The notes: generated by a model not told the origin, from the sequence alone. Counted from the first letter of the stretch, positions 43,573 to 54,791 are shown. The stretch: 64,000 bases of DNA from Hohaiivirga sp031547465 (GCA_031547465.1 JAVBRX010000034.1:3123-67122), one strand, 5' to 3'. Translations and numbers: made by a program.

Positions 43573-45217
43573 CTGGATGCGCTATCCTGCGGCGCAGATT
43601 TTGCCTGCCCGCGCAAGCTCCGGCAATGAGAGCGCAGAACAGCAGGCCGAGACCGAACAGCCACTCGCCCGCCATCCGGAAAAAGGTCTTTGGCGCAGGT
43701 AGCGGCAGCAACATGTCGATATGTCCTTTCGCGCCGAGCGGCAGGCTCGACAGGATGCGCCCATAGGGGTCGATAGCCGCCGTGATGCCAGTATTGGCGA
43801 CCCTGGCCATCGGCAGCCCTTCCTCGACGGTCCGCAGCCGTCCCTGGGCAAAATGCTGATGCGGCCCGGCGAGATCGCCGAACCAGGCATCGTTGGTGAC
43901 ATTGACGATCAGTTTTGCATCCTCGCCACCGCCATCCTGTGGCTGGATAGCGTTGGAGAAGATCGATTCATAACAGATCGCTCCGATTGCTTTGCCGATG
44001 CCGGGGATGTCGACCGTCCGGCGCATGTTGGCGGCCTCGAAACCGCCCGGCATATCGATGAACTGCCGCAACCCCACCGCCTCGACGACAGGCTGGAGAA
44101 AGCCGGGGATATACTCGCCGAACGGCACGAGATGCACCTTGTCGTATTGCCAGCGCACGGAACCGTCGGTGGAATTGAGGATAGCAATGGAATTGTAGAA
44201 CTGCCCCACCTGTTCGCCGGGCAGCGGCTCGCTCATGCGCGCCGCGCCGGAAATGAGGAATGTACCGGGAGACAGGGAACTGACGATGATCGCCACCGCC
44301 TCCGGGGATTGATCGAGGATGAACGGGAAGGCCGATTCCGGCCAGATCACATGCGTCACGCCACGCACGATCCCATCCCGCGCATTATCCCCGGCGCTGA
44401 CCCGCAGATACTCGTTGAGGATCGACAAGGCGTTGCGGGCGTTGAACTTGGAATCCTGCGGCACGTTAGGCTGCATCAGGCGTAGCTTGACATCCGCAAC
44501 CACCGGTTGCGGACCGGCGGGAATCCGCCATGCACCATAAACGGCAAGCACGAGCAGAGCGGAAGCGGCGGCAAGGCTCGGGCCGAAGCGGCGGGAAGCC
44601 CTCGTTTCCGCCGTGTCGAACAGCGTCGCCGGGGCGGACAGGGCGAGAATGGCGAGAAGCGTCAGAAAGTAAACGCCACCAAGGGCAGCGCCCTGCATCA
44701 GCCACAGGTTCTGGCCCAGCGTCATGCCGATGAGATTCCATGGAAACCCACTGAACAGGTGGCCACGCAGCCATTCACTCGCGGAAAGCGCGGCGGCGAA
44801 AGCGAGAATCCGACCCCAGCCGGGACTCCAGAACAGCCGCGCCGTAGCAAAACCGCAGGCGGGGAAAATCGCCAGAACCGCCGGAAGGCCGATGACTCCG
44901 AACGGCATCGCCCAGGCGAAAAGCTCCGCCTCGACCAGAAACGCCGAGCCAAGCCACCACAATCCGGCAACGAAGTAACCGAACCCCCATAACCAGCCAC
45001 AGAAAAAACCCTTACGCAGCAGATGCTTCAGCGAAGGCACGGCATCTTCATCTGCGCAAGGGTCCACGCAAGTATCGAGAAGCAGCACGGCAATGGTCAG
45101 CGACACCGCCATCGCCGGAATGAAACCGAGCGGCGGCATTGCCAGAACGCCGCAGGCTCCCGCCAGAATTGCGATGAGATTGCGCTGCCAGCGAGAACGT
45201 TCAGCCAGGAAGATCAT
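43568..45217 (-). CDS. lnt: Apolipoprotein N-acyltransferase
   Basis: A 549-residue inner-membrane enzyme that adds the third acyl chain to bacterial lipoproteins. About six N-terminal membrane helices are followed by a nitrilase-fold domain with the catalytic triad visible as WPESAFP (Glu), YDKVHLVPFGEY (Lys) and ICYESIF (Cys), and a final C-terminal membrane helix. Its start overlaps the corC stop by 4 bp. The last codons and stop run into a dispersed repeat. Confidence 0.95.
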   Translation of the reverse strand: MIFLAERSRWQRNLIAILAGACGVLAMPPLGFIPAMAVSLTIAVLLLDTCVDPCADEDAVPSLKHLLRKGFFCGWLWGFGYFVAGLWWLGSAFLVEAELFAWAMPFGVIGLPAVLAIFPACGFATARLFWSPGWGRILAFAAALSASEWLRGHLFSGFPWNLIGMTLGQNLWLMQGAALGGVYFLTLLAILALSAPATLFDTAETRASRRFGPSLAAASALLVLAVYGAWRIPAGPQPVVADVKLRLMQPNVPQDSKFNARNALSILNEYLRVSAGDNARDGIVRGVTHVIWPESAFPFILDQSPEAVAIIVSSLSPGTFLISGAARMSEPLPGEQVGQFYNSIAILNSTDGSVRWQYDKVHLVPFGEYIPGFLQPVVEAVGLRQFIDMPGGFEAANMRRTVDIPGIGKAIGAICYESIFSNAIQPQDGGGEDAKLIVNVTNDAWFGDLAGPHQHFAQGRLRTVEEGLPMARVANTGITAAIDPYGRILSSLPLGAKGHIDMLLPLPAPKTFFRMAGEWLFGLGLLFCALIAGACAGRQNLRRRIAHPA

Positions 45218-46209
45218 GTGCGGGATTTTGCCGTCGCATCGTTTTCAGGCGGCGACGCTGTCCCCGCTTCCGGATTGCGGCGATGGACACGCACCCGTTT
45301 GACGCGGCGCGGATCAGCATCGAGGATCTCGAATTCCAGCGGCGCAGGGCCGGAAATGAGTTCGGAGCGCGACGGCACCCGCCCGACAATGGTGACGATG
45401 AAGCCGCCGAACGTGTCGATATCCTCGACCTCCGCTTCCGCCGCCAGATCAATGCCGATTGCCTTCGACACATCGTCGAGTTCGGCGCGGGCATCGACCA
45501 CGAATACGTTCTGCCCGGTCTGGACGATACTGGGCGCTTCGTCGTCGTCGTGTTCGTCCTCAATGTCGCCGACCACGGTTTCGATCAGATCCTCGATCGA
45601 CACCAGGCCGTCGGTGCCGCCATATTCATCGATGACAAGGGCGATATGGGTGCGCACCGCCTGCATCTTCACCAGAAGATCGACGGCGGGCATCGAACCG
45701 GGGACGAACAGGATATCGCGCTGAATGCCGATTTCGGCCACTGTTTTCGACAGATCGACCTTTGTGAGGTCGTGCGCTTCGCCATCGCCGATCATCGCCG
45801 ATTCGGTGATGTAATCGAGGAAATCGCGGATATGCACCATGCCTTTGGGATCATCCAGGGTCTCGCCGTAGGTCGGCAGGCGCGAATGTCCAGCAGAGCG
45901 GAACACCTGCATCAGCTTGCCGAGATCCATGTCCACCGGCACGGCGACGATATCGGCCCGCGGCACCATGACATCATCGACACGGATGCGGTGAAAACCG
46001 AGAACATTCTTGAGCATCGCCCGCTCCTGGGGCGAAAACTCCGGGTCTTCCGCCGTTTCCGCCAGAACGTCCTCAAGGTCGTCGCGCAGCGACTCGCGGG
46101 ATTTCAACCCGAGTCGCAGCAACAATTTATCATACCAGGATTCATCCGGGCTGGCGGATTCGCCAGCAGTACCTGAATGCAGGCCGTCGCGACTTCGATC
46201 GTCGTTCAT
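45214..46209 (-). CDS. corC: CorC/TlyC-type CBS-domain protein
   Basis: A 331-residue cytoplasmic protein. The N-terminal acidic region (SPQERAMLKNVLGF) leads into two CBS domains starting VDDVMVPRADI and ILFVPGSMPAVDLL. The hallmark EYGGTDGLVSIEDLIETVVGDI is next, and a C-terminal CorC_HlyC FAD-binding-like domain ends the protein. The family is linked to magnesium/cobalt efflux. It overlaps lnt and follows ybeY by 30 nt in the conserved phoH-ybeY-corC-lnt order. Confidence 0.93.
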   Translation of the reverse strand: MNDDRSRDGLHSGTAGESASPDESWYDKLLLRLGLKSRESLRDDLEDVLAETAEDPEFSPQERAMLKNVLGFHRIRVDDVMVPRADIVAVPVDMDLGKLMQVFRSAGHSRLPTYGETLDDPKGMVHIRDFLDYITESAMIGDGEAHDLTKVDLSKTVAEIGIQRDILFVPGSMPAVDLLVKMQAVRTHIALVIDEYGGTDGLVSIEDLIETVVGDIEDEHDDDEAPSIVQTGQNVFVVDARAELDDVSKAIGIDLAAEAEVEDIDTFGGFIVTIVGRVPSRSELISGPAPLEFEILDADPRRVKRVRVHRRNPEAGTASPPENDATAKSRT

Positions 46210-46239
46210 CGTCTTTCCGTCAGCGGATCGGAGAGCCGA

Positions 46240-46737
46240 TCACGCCGCCTCGTCTCGATAAGGATCCGGCACACCGATTCGGGCAAGAATCGCCGTTTCC
46301 AATTGTTCCATGATTTGGGCCTCCTGCTCAAGCTCATGATCGTGGCCGAGCAGATGCAATGTGCCATGGACCAGAAGATGCGCGGCATGGTCGGTAAGTT
46401 TCTTACCCTGTTCCTTGGCCTCGCGCTCCAGAGTCTCGAAGGCGAGGGCAATATCGCCCAGGGGCCGCGCGATCAGCGGGTTGCCCGGAACCGGCGGCGC
46501 GGGGAAGGAGAGGACATTAGTGGGCTTATCCTTTCCGCGCCAGGCTAGGTTCAGCTCCTGCAAGGCTTCGTCATCGGCGAACAGGATTGAAATCTCGACC
46601 GCCCCGCCGGTATATTCATCCGCGCCCATGAGAGCCGCCTCGACGGCCTGGCGAGCGAAGGCCTCAATATCGCCGAACGTATTCCAACCTTCGGTTTCGA
46701 TGCTGATATCGAGTTCGACGTCAATTTTCTTCAGCAT
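46240..46737 (-). CDS. ybeY: Endoribonuclease YbeY (16S rRNA maturation)
   Basis: A 165-residue metal-dependent RNase for 16S rRNA 3' maturation and ribosome quality control. The zinc motif HLLVHGTLHLLGHDH is intact near residues 120-134. The ATG at 46735-46737 gives the normal MLKKIDVEL start; the longer frame overlaps phoH far more. The start lies 17 bp inside the phoH 3' end, implying coupled translation. Confidence 0.95.
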   Translation of the reverse strand: MLKKIDVELDISIETEGWNTFGDIEAFARQAVEAALMGADEYTGGAVEISILFADDEALQELNLAWRGKDKPTNVLSFPAPPVPGNPLIARPLGDIALAFETLEREAKEQGKKLTDHAAHLLVHGTLHLLGHDHELEQEAQIMEQLETAILARIGVPDPYRDEAA

Positions 46738-47797
46738 GGTCTTTCTCGTTCTTCCCGGCCCGGGCGGCGCGTCCGCGCGTAGCGGCGTCATAGGCAGCGA
46801 CGATACGGCGCACGAGATCGTGCCGCACCACATCCGCTTCGCCGAAACGGATGCGTCCGACGCCTTCGACCTTGCCGAGCAGAGCGCTCGCTTCCACCAG
46901 CCCGGACATCTGCCCCGGTGGCAGATCGATCTGCGACGGGTCACCGGTGACGATCATTTTCGAGCCTTCGCCAAGGCGGGTGAGAAACATTTTCATCTGC
47001 ATCGGCGTAGTGTTCTGCGCCTCGTCGAGCAGGATGGCGGCGTTCGAAAGGGTGCGCCCGCGCATGAAGGCGAGCGGTGCAATTTCGATCATGCCGGTCT
47101 GCAACCCGCGCTCGACATGCCGCGCCTCCATGAAATCGTAGAGCGCATCGTAGACGGGGCGCAGATACGGATCCACCTTTTCGCGCATATCGCCGGGCAG
47201 GAAGCCGAGCCGCTCGCCCGCTTCCACTGCCGGACGAGACAGAACCAGCCGTTCGACCTCGCCGCGCTCCAGCATCGATACCGCATAGCCGACGGCCAGC
47301 CATGTCTTGCCGGTTCCGGCGGGGCCTTCGGCAAAAATCAGTTCGTGCTGACGCATGGCGGCGATATAGGCGCTTTGCATGGCGGTGCGGGCGCGCACCT
47401 GACCACGCTTGCGGGTGGTAATCTGATCGAAGCCGGTGCGCTCGCGCGGCTCTTCTGCTGGAAACAGGTTGCCTTGCAACAATTCCTCGCGGATCGCCCC
47501 GTCGAGGTCGCCCGCCGACAGGGGCGCACCGGCCCGCACCCGCTCATACAGATTTTCCAGCACCCGGCGCGCCTGATCGCTGGCGGTCGGGCTGCCCTTG
47601 ATGACCACGCAATTGCCGTTGGCGGTGGCGGCAATGCCGAGCCGTCGTTCAAGATGCGCGAGGTTCTGGTCGTAAAGGCCGAACACGGCGCTCGCTAGAA
47701 CGTTATCCTCAAAAGCCAGCGTCACCTCCGCCACTTCCTCCACACCCGGATAGACGTGCGATGCGTCGGTCGTGCTGGAGCCATTGTGGTGCTTCAA
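46721..47797 (-). CDS. ybeZ: PhoH-family ATPase (YbeZ)
   Basis: A 358-residue ATPase of the PhoH-like family, partner of YbeY in RNA metabolism. Walker A is EGPAGTGKTWLAVG near residues 156-169. Later motifs are LSRPAVEAGE(R)LGFLPGD, ILLDEAQNTTPMQMKMFLTR (Walker B) and VTGDPSQIDLP. The N-terminal 100 residues carry a KH-like region. It is the first of the phoH-ybeY-corC-lnt group, with a dispersed repeat in the gap before it. Confidence 0.93.
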   Translation of the reverse strand: MKHHNGSSTTDASHVYPGVEEVAEVTLAFEDNVLASAVFGLYDQNLAHLERRLGIAATANGNCVVIKGSPTASDQARRVLENLYERVRAGAPLSAGDLDGAIREELLQGNLFPAEEPRERTGFDQITTRKRGQVRARTAMQSAYIAAMRQHELIFAEGPAGTGKTWLAVGYAVSMLERGEVERLVLSRPAVEAGERLGFLPGDMREKVDPYLRPVYDALYDFMEARHVERGLQTGMIEIAPLAFMRGRTLSNAAILLDEAQNTTPMQMKMFLTRLGEGSKMIVTGDPSQIDLPPGQMSGLVEASALLGKVEGVGRIRFGEADVVRHDLVRRIVAAYDAATRGRAARAGKNEKDHAEEN

Positions 47798-47817
47798 GAT
47801 GCCTCTCCCGATGGTCT

Positions 47818-47922
47818 CTTAGAGCATAATATGTTTTCGTATAAACGCATCATGCTCTAATTTCCTTATGTCGCAATGCTTTATGTGTTTAACCGGAGTC
47901 CACTTAAACGCGTATTGCTCTA
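47818..47922 (+). repeat. Dispersed two-hairpin (RIME-like) repeat, well preserved
   Basis: Hairpin one runs from TTAGAGCATAATATG to CATCATGCTCTAA (47819-47860). After TTTCCTTATGTCG, hairpin two runs from CGCAATGCTTTATG through GTTTAACCGG and CCACTTAAACGC to GTATTGCTCTA (47872-47922). The total is about 105 bp. It lies between miaB and phoH and would fold in their common transcript. Confidence 0.85.
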
Positions 47923-47972
47923 GCCGCTTCTCTTCTCGCTTCACTGTCTCTTGCCTCAGCCTCTTGCCGCCC

Positions 47973-49313
47973 TCACCCGGTAACCGCTTCGCCGAACAGG
48001 CTGTTGCTGCCCATCGCGGCAATGCGCACCGTGGCAACGTCGCCGACCTGATAACGGTCAGTTTCGATCTGCACGGCCTGAAGATAGGGCGACTTGCCGG
48101 CGAGCTGACCGGGATAGCGCCCCGGCTTTTCGAATAACACCTCGACCGTGCGCCCAACCGTCGCGGCATTGAAGGCGTGGCGCTGTTCTTCGAGAAGCGC
48201 CTGCAACCGGTGAAGCCGATCCAGCTTCACGTCCTCTGGTACCTGATCCGCCTTGTCGGCGGCGGGTGTGCCGGGGCGCGGGCTGTATTTGAACGAAAAC
48301 GCACTGGCAAAACCGACATCGCACACAAGGCGCATCGTCGCCTCGAAATCGTCATCCGTCTCGCCCGGAAAACCGACGATGAAATCGGACGACAAGGCGA
48401 TATCGGGCCGAGCGGCACGCACCCGGTCGATCAGGCGGCGATAGACATCGCCGGTATGTTGACGGTTCATCGCCGCAAGAACACGATCGGACCCGGCCTG
48501 AACCGGCAGATGCAGATACGGCATCAGCGCACCGAGGTCGCGATGCGCGTCGATCAGGTCATCACCCATATCGTGCGGATGACTGGTAGTATAGCGCAGC
48601 CGTTTGATGCCGGGAATATCGCTTAAAAGCCGCAGCAGCCGTGGCAAGGACCAGATTTCGCCGTCCGGCCCTATGCCGTGATAGGCGTTGACGTTCTGAC
48701 CGATCAGCGTCAACTCCCGCACCCCGGCCTCTGTCAGGCGCTTTGCCTCCTCGACGATGCGCTCGACGGGGCGCGACATTTCCGCACCGCGCGTATAAGG
48801 CACGACACAGAAAGTGCAGAATTTGTCGCAACCCTCCTGAATGGTGAGGAACGCGCCGACGCCGCGCCGGGCAATAATCTGGCGCGATGTTGCGGGCAGG
48901 TGATCGAACTTGTCCTCGACCGGAAATTCGGTATCGACCACCCGCCCCTTTTCGGCCTTCGCCAGCAGAGCCGGCAGGTGATGATAATTCTGCGGCCCGA
49001 CGACGACATCGACGGCTGAAGCACGGCGCAGGATTTCCGCGCCTTCAGCCTGCGCCACGCATCCGGCGACGACGACCTTGGTTTCCTGCCCGTGCTTCAG
49101 CCGCCGCAGCCTCATTGAGCGCACCCGGCCGAGCTCGGAATAGACCTTCTCCGCCGCTTTCTCACGGATGTGACAGGTGTTGAGAATGACGAGATCCGCC
49201 TCTTCCATGGCCGTGGTCTCGCTATAGCCTTCCTTCGACAGAACGTCGGTCATGCGCTCGGCATCGTAGACGTTCATCTGGCAGCCATAGGATTTGACGA
49301 AGACTTTCTTCAC
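47973..49313 (-). CDS. miaB: tRNA-2-methylthio-N6-dimethylallyladenosine synthase
   Basis: A 446-residue radical SAM methylthiotransferase acting on A37 of tRNA. The N-terminal UPF0004 domain (KSYGCQMNVYD, NTCHIREKA, AGCVAQAEG) holds the auxiliary cluster cysteines. The radical SAM motif CDKFCTFCVVPYTRG is near residues 157-171. A TRAM domain lies at the C-terminus. It lies downstream of fur-plsC and upstream of phoH, as in many Rhizobiales. Confidence 0.96.
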   Translation of the reverse strand: MKKVFVKSYGCQMNVYDAERMTDVLSKEGYSETTAMEEADLVILNTCHIREKAAEKVYSELGRVRSMRLRRLKHGQETKVVVAGCVAQAEGAEILRRASAVDVVVGPQNYHHLPALLAKAEKGRVVDTEFPVEDKFDHLPATSRQIIARRGVGAFLTIQEGCDKFCTFCVVPYTRGAEMSRPVERIVEEAKRLTEAGVRELTLIGQNVNAYHGIGPDGEIWSLPRLLRLLSDIPGIKRLRYTTSHPHDMGDDLIDAHRDLGALMPYLHLPVQAGSDRVLAAMNRQHTGDVYRRLIDRVRAARPDIALSSDFIVGFPGETDDDFEATMRLVCDVGFASAFSFKYSPRPGTPAADKADQVPEDVKLDRLHRLQALLEEQRHAFNAATVGRTVEVLFEKPGRYPGQLAGKSPYLQAVQIETDRYQVGDVATVRIAAMGSNSLFGEAVTG

Positions 49314-49407
49314 CGGAAAAACCCTGTTCGTTCACAATGCGGCGATTGTCGGTAAACGCTCTTATTGCGGCGAATTTCGCGTCTTTGCAACGATTTTCCT
49401 ACATATC

Positions 49408-50232
49408 TCATGACGCAAGCAAAGCCTGGCGCACGCTTTCCTCGGCCCTGCGGGCCATACTTTTCCGGTCTGCCATCGCATCGAACGGAATCGACTCGCC
49501 CCAGACGACCCGGACATCGAGCGGGCCGTTACATAACAGATCGATGAGATGGCCAGCGAGATCCATGTTGCCGTACCAGGCGATCTGCGGCCGCTCGCGG
49601 CGCGACACAGGCAGGCCGTTGCGCCGCATGTAGCGGATGGCGAGTGGTTGCAGGCGAATATGACCGGCAGAGTAATCGTCGACTACCGCCTGCACCGCAC
49701 CGATCAGCGACGACCGGAACGGCAGGATGCGCGTACCGTCGCCAGTCGTGCCTTCGGCGAACAGCACCATGGCGTCACCCCCGGCGATGCGCTTCGCCAC
49801 GGTGCGGTTGACGGCAGCGGTGTCGGAACGCCGGGCGCGATCAATGAACACCGTGCGCTGCATCCGCGCCAAAAACCCGACTCCCGGCCAGGACGACACT
49901 TCCGACTTGGCGATGAACGACAGCGGCCTGAGCGACCCGAGAACCGGAATATCGAACCACGACACATGATTGGCGACGATGAAAACCGGATGTCCGTCCG
50001 GCGGTACGCCGCGCATATCGACCCGTGTGCCGGTAAGCCGCATGACGAGCCGGTGAAACAGCACCGGCACATACCCCGCCAGCCGCCAGTTGCGCCGCAC
50101 CGCCAGCGCCTGCATCGGCGCAAGCACAATGATTGTAAGGCTCAACACCGCCACAATAAGTATGGGACGCACATATCGAAGGGAAGCGGCCATGCCGGTT
50201 TTCGCGCCGATCTTGCCGCCGGGCTGCGTCAT
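49408..50232 (-). CDS. plsC: 1-acyl-sn-glycerol-3-phosphate acyltransferase
   Basis: The protein has 274 residues from the ATG at 50230-50232, which overlaps the fur stop (ATGA). An N-terminal membrane segment precedes the acyltransferase motifs NHVSWFD, the FIDRARR region and FAEGTTGDG. It acylates lysophosphatidate in the inner membrane and is probably the housekeeping PlsC, given its place in the conserved fur-miaB block. It could also act as OlsA for ornithine lipids, since only OlsB (58140) is nearby. Confidence 0.88.
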   Translation of the reverse strand: MTQPGGKIGAKTGMAASLRYVRPILIVAVLSLTIIVLAPMQALAVRRNWRLAGYVPVLFHRLVMRLTGTRVDMRGVPPDGHPVFIVANHVSWFDIPVLGSLRPLSFIAKSEVSSWPGVGFLARMQRTVFIDRARRSDTAAVNRTVAKRIAGGDAMVLFAEGTTGDGTRILPFRSSLIGAVQAVVDDYSAGHIRLQPLAIRYMRRNGLPVSRRERPQIAWYGNMDLAGHLIDLLCNGPLDVRVVWGESIPFDAMADRKSMARRAEESVRQALLAS

Positions 50233-50687
50233 TCGGTCCCGGAATCCTTGTCGAGGGGAACACAATACAGTTCGAGGCGGTGATGCACCACCTTGAAGCC
50301 AAGCCGCCGGGCAATCTCATTCTGCAAGGCCTCGATCTCTTCCGACTGGAACTCAATGACGTTGCCAGTATCGAGGTCGATCAGGTGGTCATGGTGATGA
50401 CCCTGCACCTGTTCATAGCGCGAGCGCCCCTCGCGGAAATCGAGCCGCTCGATGATGCCCTCGCGTTCGAACAGCTTCAAGGTGCGATACACAGTCGACA
50501 GCGAAATCCGGTCATCGACGGTGGCGGCGCGGCGATGCAGATCCAGCACGTCCGGGTGGTCGGTGGCGGCGTCGAGAATCCGGGCGATGATGCGACGCTG
50601 CCCAGTCATGCGCAACCCGCGCTCCTGACAGGCAACCTCTATCCCCCGCATTGTGTGCCCATTTTGCCCCTGCCCGTCTTCCGTCAT
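50229..50687 (-). CDS. fur: Fur-family metal-responsive regulator
   Basis: The protein has 152 residues from ATG 50687 (AAGG at 6 nt). The winged helix contains RMTGQRRIIARIL and ISLSTVYRTLKLFE. The metal/dimer domain contains QGHHHDHLIDLDTGNVIEF and ends LYCVPLDKD. It lacks the paired CxxC of zinc-structured Fur proteins, which is usual for rhizobial Fur/Mur. In Rhizobiales the Fur-like protein at this position often responds to manganese (Mur), so iron versus manganese is open. Confidence 0.88.
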   Translation of the reverse strand: MTEDGQGQNGHTMRGIEVACQERGLRMTGQRRIIARILDAATDHPDVLDLHRRAATVDDRISLSTVYRTLKLFEREGIIERLDFREGRSRYEQVQGHHHDHLIDLDTGNVIEFQSEEIEALQNEIARRLGFKVVHHRLELYCVPLDKDSGTE

Positions 50688-50969
50688 GCCTGCCTTCACG
50701 TTTCTGGACCCGCTCCGGTTGATGTCCTGATTCGGACACACATACTCTCAAAACCTTATGCCGCTTATAGGCCGAGAGGGGAGGCGCGTAAATGTATCTG
50801 GCCGGTTCTTCCCGCCTTCCCTGAGCAGGCGCTGAACCAGATCAGGATTTTCCAGCCTTTATTAGATTCATGCCTGTAATTTTCTGTCAAATTGTGCCGT
50901 GTTTTTGTCGATTTATTCAGGAAAACCCGGTATCCAGCGCCACGCTCAAATAATCAGGCCGGAAACGCC

Positions 50970-52496
<1,527 letters not shown>

Positions 52497-52553
52497 GATT
52501 ACACCCATATTCAAAGGGATTGCGCGAACGGCCTGACAAGGCAAAAACCTGCT

Positions 52554-52661
52554 GTTAGAGCGCGATCCGATCAAATTGCATCGGATTGCGCTCTAACTTT
52601 CCTTTATTTCCCGCATTTTCTTGCGTCGAACCGGTGGCCACTTCGGCGGAAAATGCTCTAA
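52554..52661 (+). repeat. Dispersed two-hairpin (RIME-like) repeat
   Basis: Hairpin one: GTTAGAGCGCGATCCGATC, loop, then ATCGGATTGCGCTCTAAC. Hairpin two: CGCATTTTCTTGCGTCGAA through CCGG to CTTCGGCGGAAAATGCTCTAA. It ends about 10 nt before a possible upstream start of yifB, at 52671. Confidence 0.82.
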
Positions 52662-52760
52662 GGTGTGGGCATGAACAGTGCGGCCACACCTGAGCTGTTC
52701 GCTCTCCTCTCAATCACCGCAGGATTGGAAAACCTTGAAACCCAGGAAAGCCTTGAAACC

Positions 52761-54305
52761 ATGGTGACACGGGTTGCAACCGTTGCATTCGAGGGCATTG
52801 AGGCGCGTTCCGTCGATGTGCAGGTGCAGATTTCCAACGGCACGGTCGGGTTCACCATCGTCGGGCTGCCCGACAAGGCGGTGGCGGAATCGCGTGAGCG
52901 GGTGCGTTCGGCGCTGATCGCCTCCGGGCTGGCACTGCCGCTGAAGCGCATCACCATCAACCTTGCGCCCGCCGATCTGCCGAAGGAAGGCAGCCATTAC
53001 GACCTGCCGATCGCGCTCGGCATCATGGCCTCGATCGGCGCGATTCCTGCCGACGCCCTCGATGACCTGACGGTCCTCGGCGAGTTGGCGCTCGACGGCT
53101 CGATCACGGCAGTGGCAGGCGTTCTGCCGGCAGCGGTGGCGGCGAACGAGCGCGGGCACGGCCTTGTCTGTCCGGTCTCCTGCGGCGCGGAGGCGGCATG
53201 GGCGGGCGCGGAGATCGACATTCTCGCCCCCGCCTCGCTGGCGCAACTCGCCAATCATTTCGCCGGACGGCAGGTGATGAGCCGCCCCGCGCCAGGCATC
53301 GCTCCGCAGCCGGGGCATCTGCCGGACCTGCGCGAGGTCAAGGGCCAGGAAAGCGCTAAACGTGCGCTCGAAATCGCCGCCGCCGGAGCGCATAACCTGC
53401 TGTTCACCGGGCCGCCCGGCGCAGGCAAATCCATGCTGGCGCAACGATTGCCGTCAATCCTGCCCGTCCTGTCGCCGCGTGAGCTTCTGGAAGTGTCGAT
53501 GATCCAATCGGTTGCCGGAGTACTGGAGAACGGCAGCCTGACCGACCGGCGGCCTTTCCGCGCCCCGCACCATTCGGCCTCGATGGCGGCTTTGGTCGGC
53601 GGCGGCATCGGCGCGAAGCCGGGCGAGATTTCCCTGGCCCATAACGGCGTCCTGTTTCTCGATGAATTGCCGGAATTTCAGCCGCAGGTTCTCGACGCGC
53701 TGCGCCAGCCGCTGGAAACCGGTGAGGTGATGATCGCCCGCGCCAACCGTCGCGCCACTTATCCGGCACGCTTCCAGCTGGTGGCGGCAATGAATCCATG
53801 CCGGTGCGGACATGGTTCGGAACCAGGCTACGTCTGCCGCCGCCAGCCCAATGAGCGCTGCATGGCACAATATCAGGCACGGATTTCCGGGCCGTTCCTC
53901 GACCGTATCGACCTCGCCATCGACGTTCCTGCCGTCAGCGCCGCCGACCTGATTCTGCCGTCGCCCACCGAGGGATCAAAAGAGGTAGCGGCGCGGGTGG
54001 CGGCAGCGCGGGAGCGGCAGGCGCAACGCTATGCGGCACGGGGATTGGCCGGAATTTCGACCAACGCTGCCTGTCCACCATCCCTGGTGCAGGAAATCGC
54101 CGAACCGGATGCCGACGGGGTGAAGCTGTTGCAGGGAGCCGCCGACCGGATGCGTCTGTCAGCGCGGGCGTTCCATCGGGTGCTGAAAGTAGCGCGCACT
54201 CTGGCCGATCTCGACGGCGAAGCGCGGGTGCGCCGCATTCATATCGCCGAAGCGCTGTCCTTTCGGATCGCCGCCCCGGCGGAATCCGGCCTCGCGTCAG
54301 CCTGA
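52761..54305 (+). CDS. YifB/ComM-family Mg-chelatase-like AAA+ ATPase
   Basis: The protein has 514 residues from ATG 52761, which gives the conserved MVTRVATVAFEGIEA opening. The frame is open back to ATG 52671 and that start has an AAGG site, so a longer form is possible. A Lon-like N-terminal domain precedes Walker A GPPGAGKSM, Walker B FLDELPEF and a zinc-like CRCGH...CxC region. ComM proteins are branch-migration helicases important for integrating DNA during natural transformation. Confidence 0.92.
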   Translation: MVTRVATVAFEGIEARSVDVQVQISNGTVGFTIVGLPDKAVAESRERVRSALIASGLALPLKRITINLAPADLPKEGSHYDLPIALGIMASIGAIPADALDDLTVLGELALDGSITAVAGVLPAAVAANERGHGLVCPVSCGAEAAWAGAEIDILAPASLAQLANHFAGRQVMSRPAPGIAPQPGHLPDLREVKGQESAKRALEIAAAGAHNLLFTGPPGAGKSMLAQRLPSILPVLSPRELLEVSMIQSVAGVLENGSLTDRRPFRAPHHSASMAALVGGGIGAKPGEISLAHNGVLFLDELPEFQPQVLDALRQPLETGEVMIARANRRATYPARFQLVAAMNPCRCGHGSEPGYVCRRQPNERCMAQYQARISGPFLDRIDLAIDVPAVSAADLILPSPTEGSKEVAARVAAARERQAQRYAARGLAGISTNAACPPSLVQEIAEPDADGVKLLQGAADRMRLSARAFHRVLKVARTLADLDGEARVRRIHIAEALSFRIAAPAESGLASA

Positions 54306-54409
54306 GAATGGGCAATAACCTTACCAAGCTTTTGCACGAGCAACCGCTGATAAGCTCCGACAACGCCCTACAATGAATTTTCCTGAACCACGTAATCTGG
54401 AGAAATACA

Positions 54410-54620
54410 TTGAAAATCAGTGCCCGCAATCAGATCAAGGGGGAAAATCGTCGAAATCGTTAAAGACTCGATGACTGCCCATACCCGTATCGATATCGGC
54501 GGAATCGTAATCACTTCCGCAATCACCAATGAAGCGGTCGATGATCTCAAGTTTAAAGCCGGTGATGAAGCTTATGCCATCATCAAGGCGTCCGACATTA
54601 TGGTTGGCATTGAGAGCTGA
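54410..54620 (+). pseudogene. mop: Molybdopterin-binding (Mop/TOBE) protein gene with +1 frameshift
   Basis: From TTG 54410 (GGAG 8 nt upstream) the frame reads LKISARNQIKG, the exact N-terminus expected of molbindins. It breaks at a run of five G (54439-54443). The next frame continues GKIVEIVKDSMTAHTRIDIG to the end at 54620 with the classic ITNEAVDDLK and YAIIKASDIMVG motifs. Removing one G restores a 69-residue Mop protein. A GTG at 54420 could give a shortened product. The lesion may be real, phase-variable or a sequencing error in the homopolymer. Mop proteins store or sense molybdate. Confidence 0.8.
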
Positions 54621-54687
54621 ATCTCTCGGATCGATTCCGAAAGTTCTGACGAAGGGATTTCGTTTGATTTTTCGGATGGACGGAAGC

Positions 54688-54791
54688 TAGAGCGTTTTGC
54701 GTTCACACGGAATCGCAAAACGCTCTAAGTGCTTTGATTTCGCAATGTTTTTCGCGTTTAACCGGTATCCACTTAAACGCACATTGCTCTA
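54688..54791 (+). repeat. Dispersed two-hairpin (RIME-like) repeat
   Basis: Hairpin one: TAGAGCGTTTTGCG to CGCAAAACGCTCTA. Hairpin two: CGCAATGTTTTTCGCGTTTA through ACCGG and CCACTTAAACGC to ACATTGCTCTA. The minus-strand trmO remnant reads straight into it, so it may have replaced the end of that gene. Confidence 0.85.
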
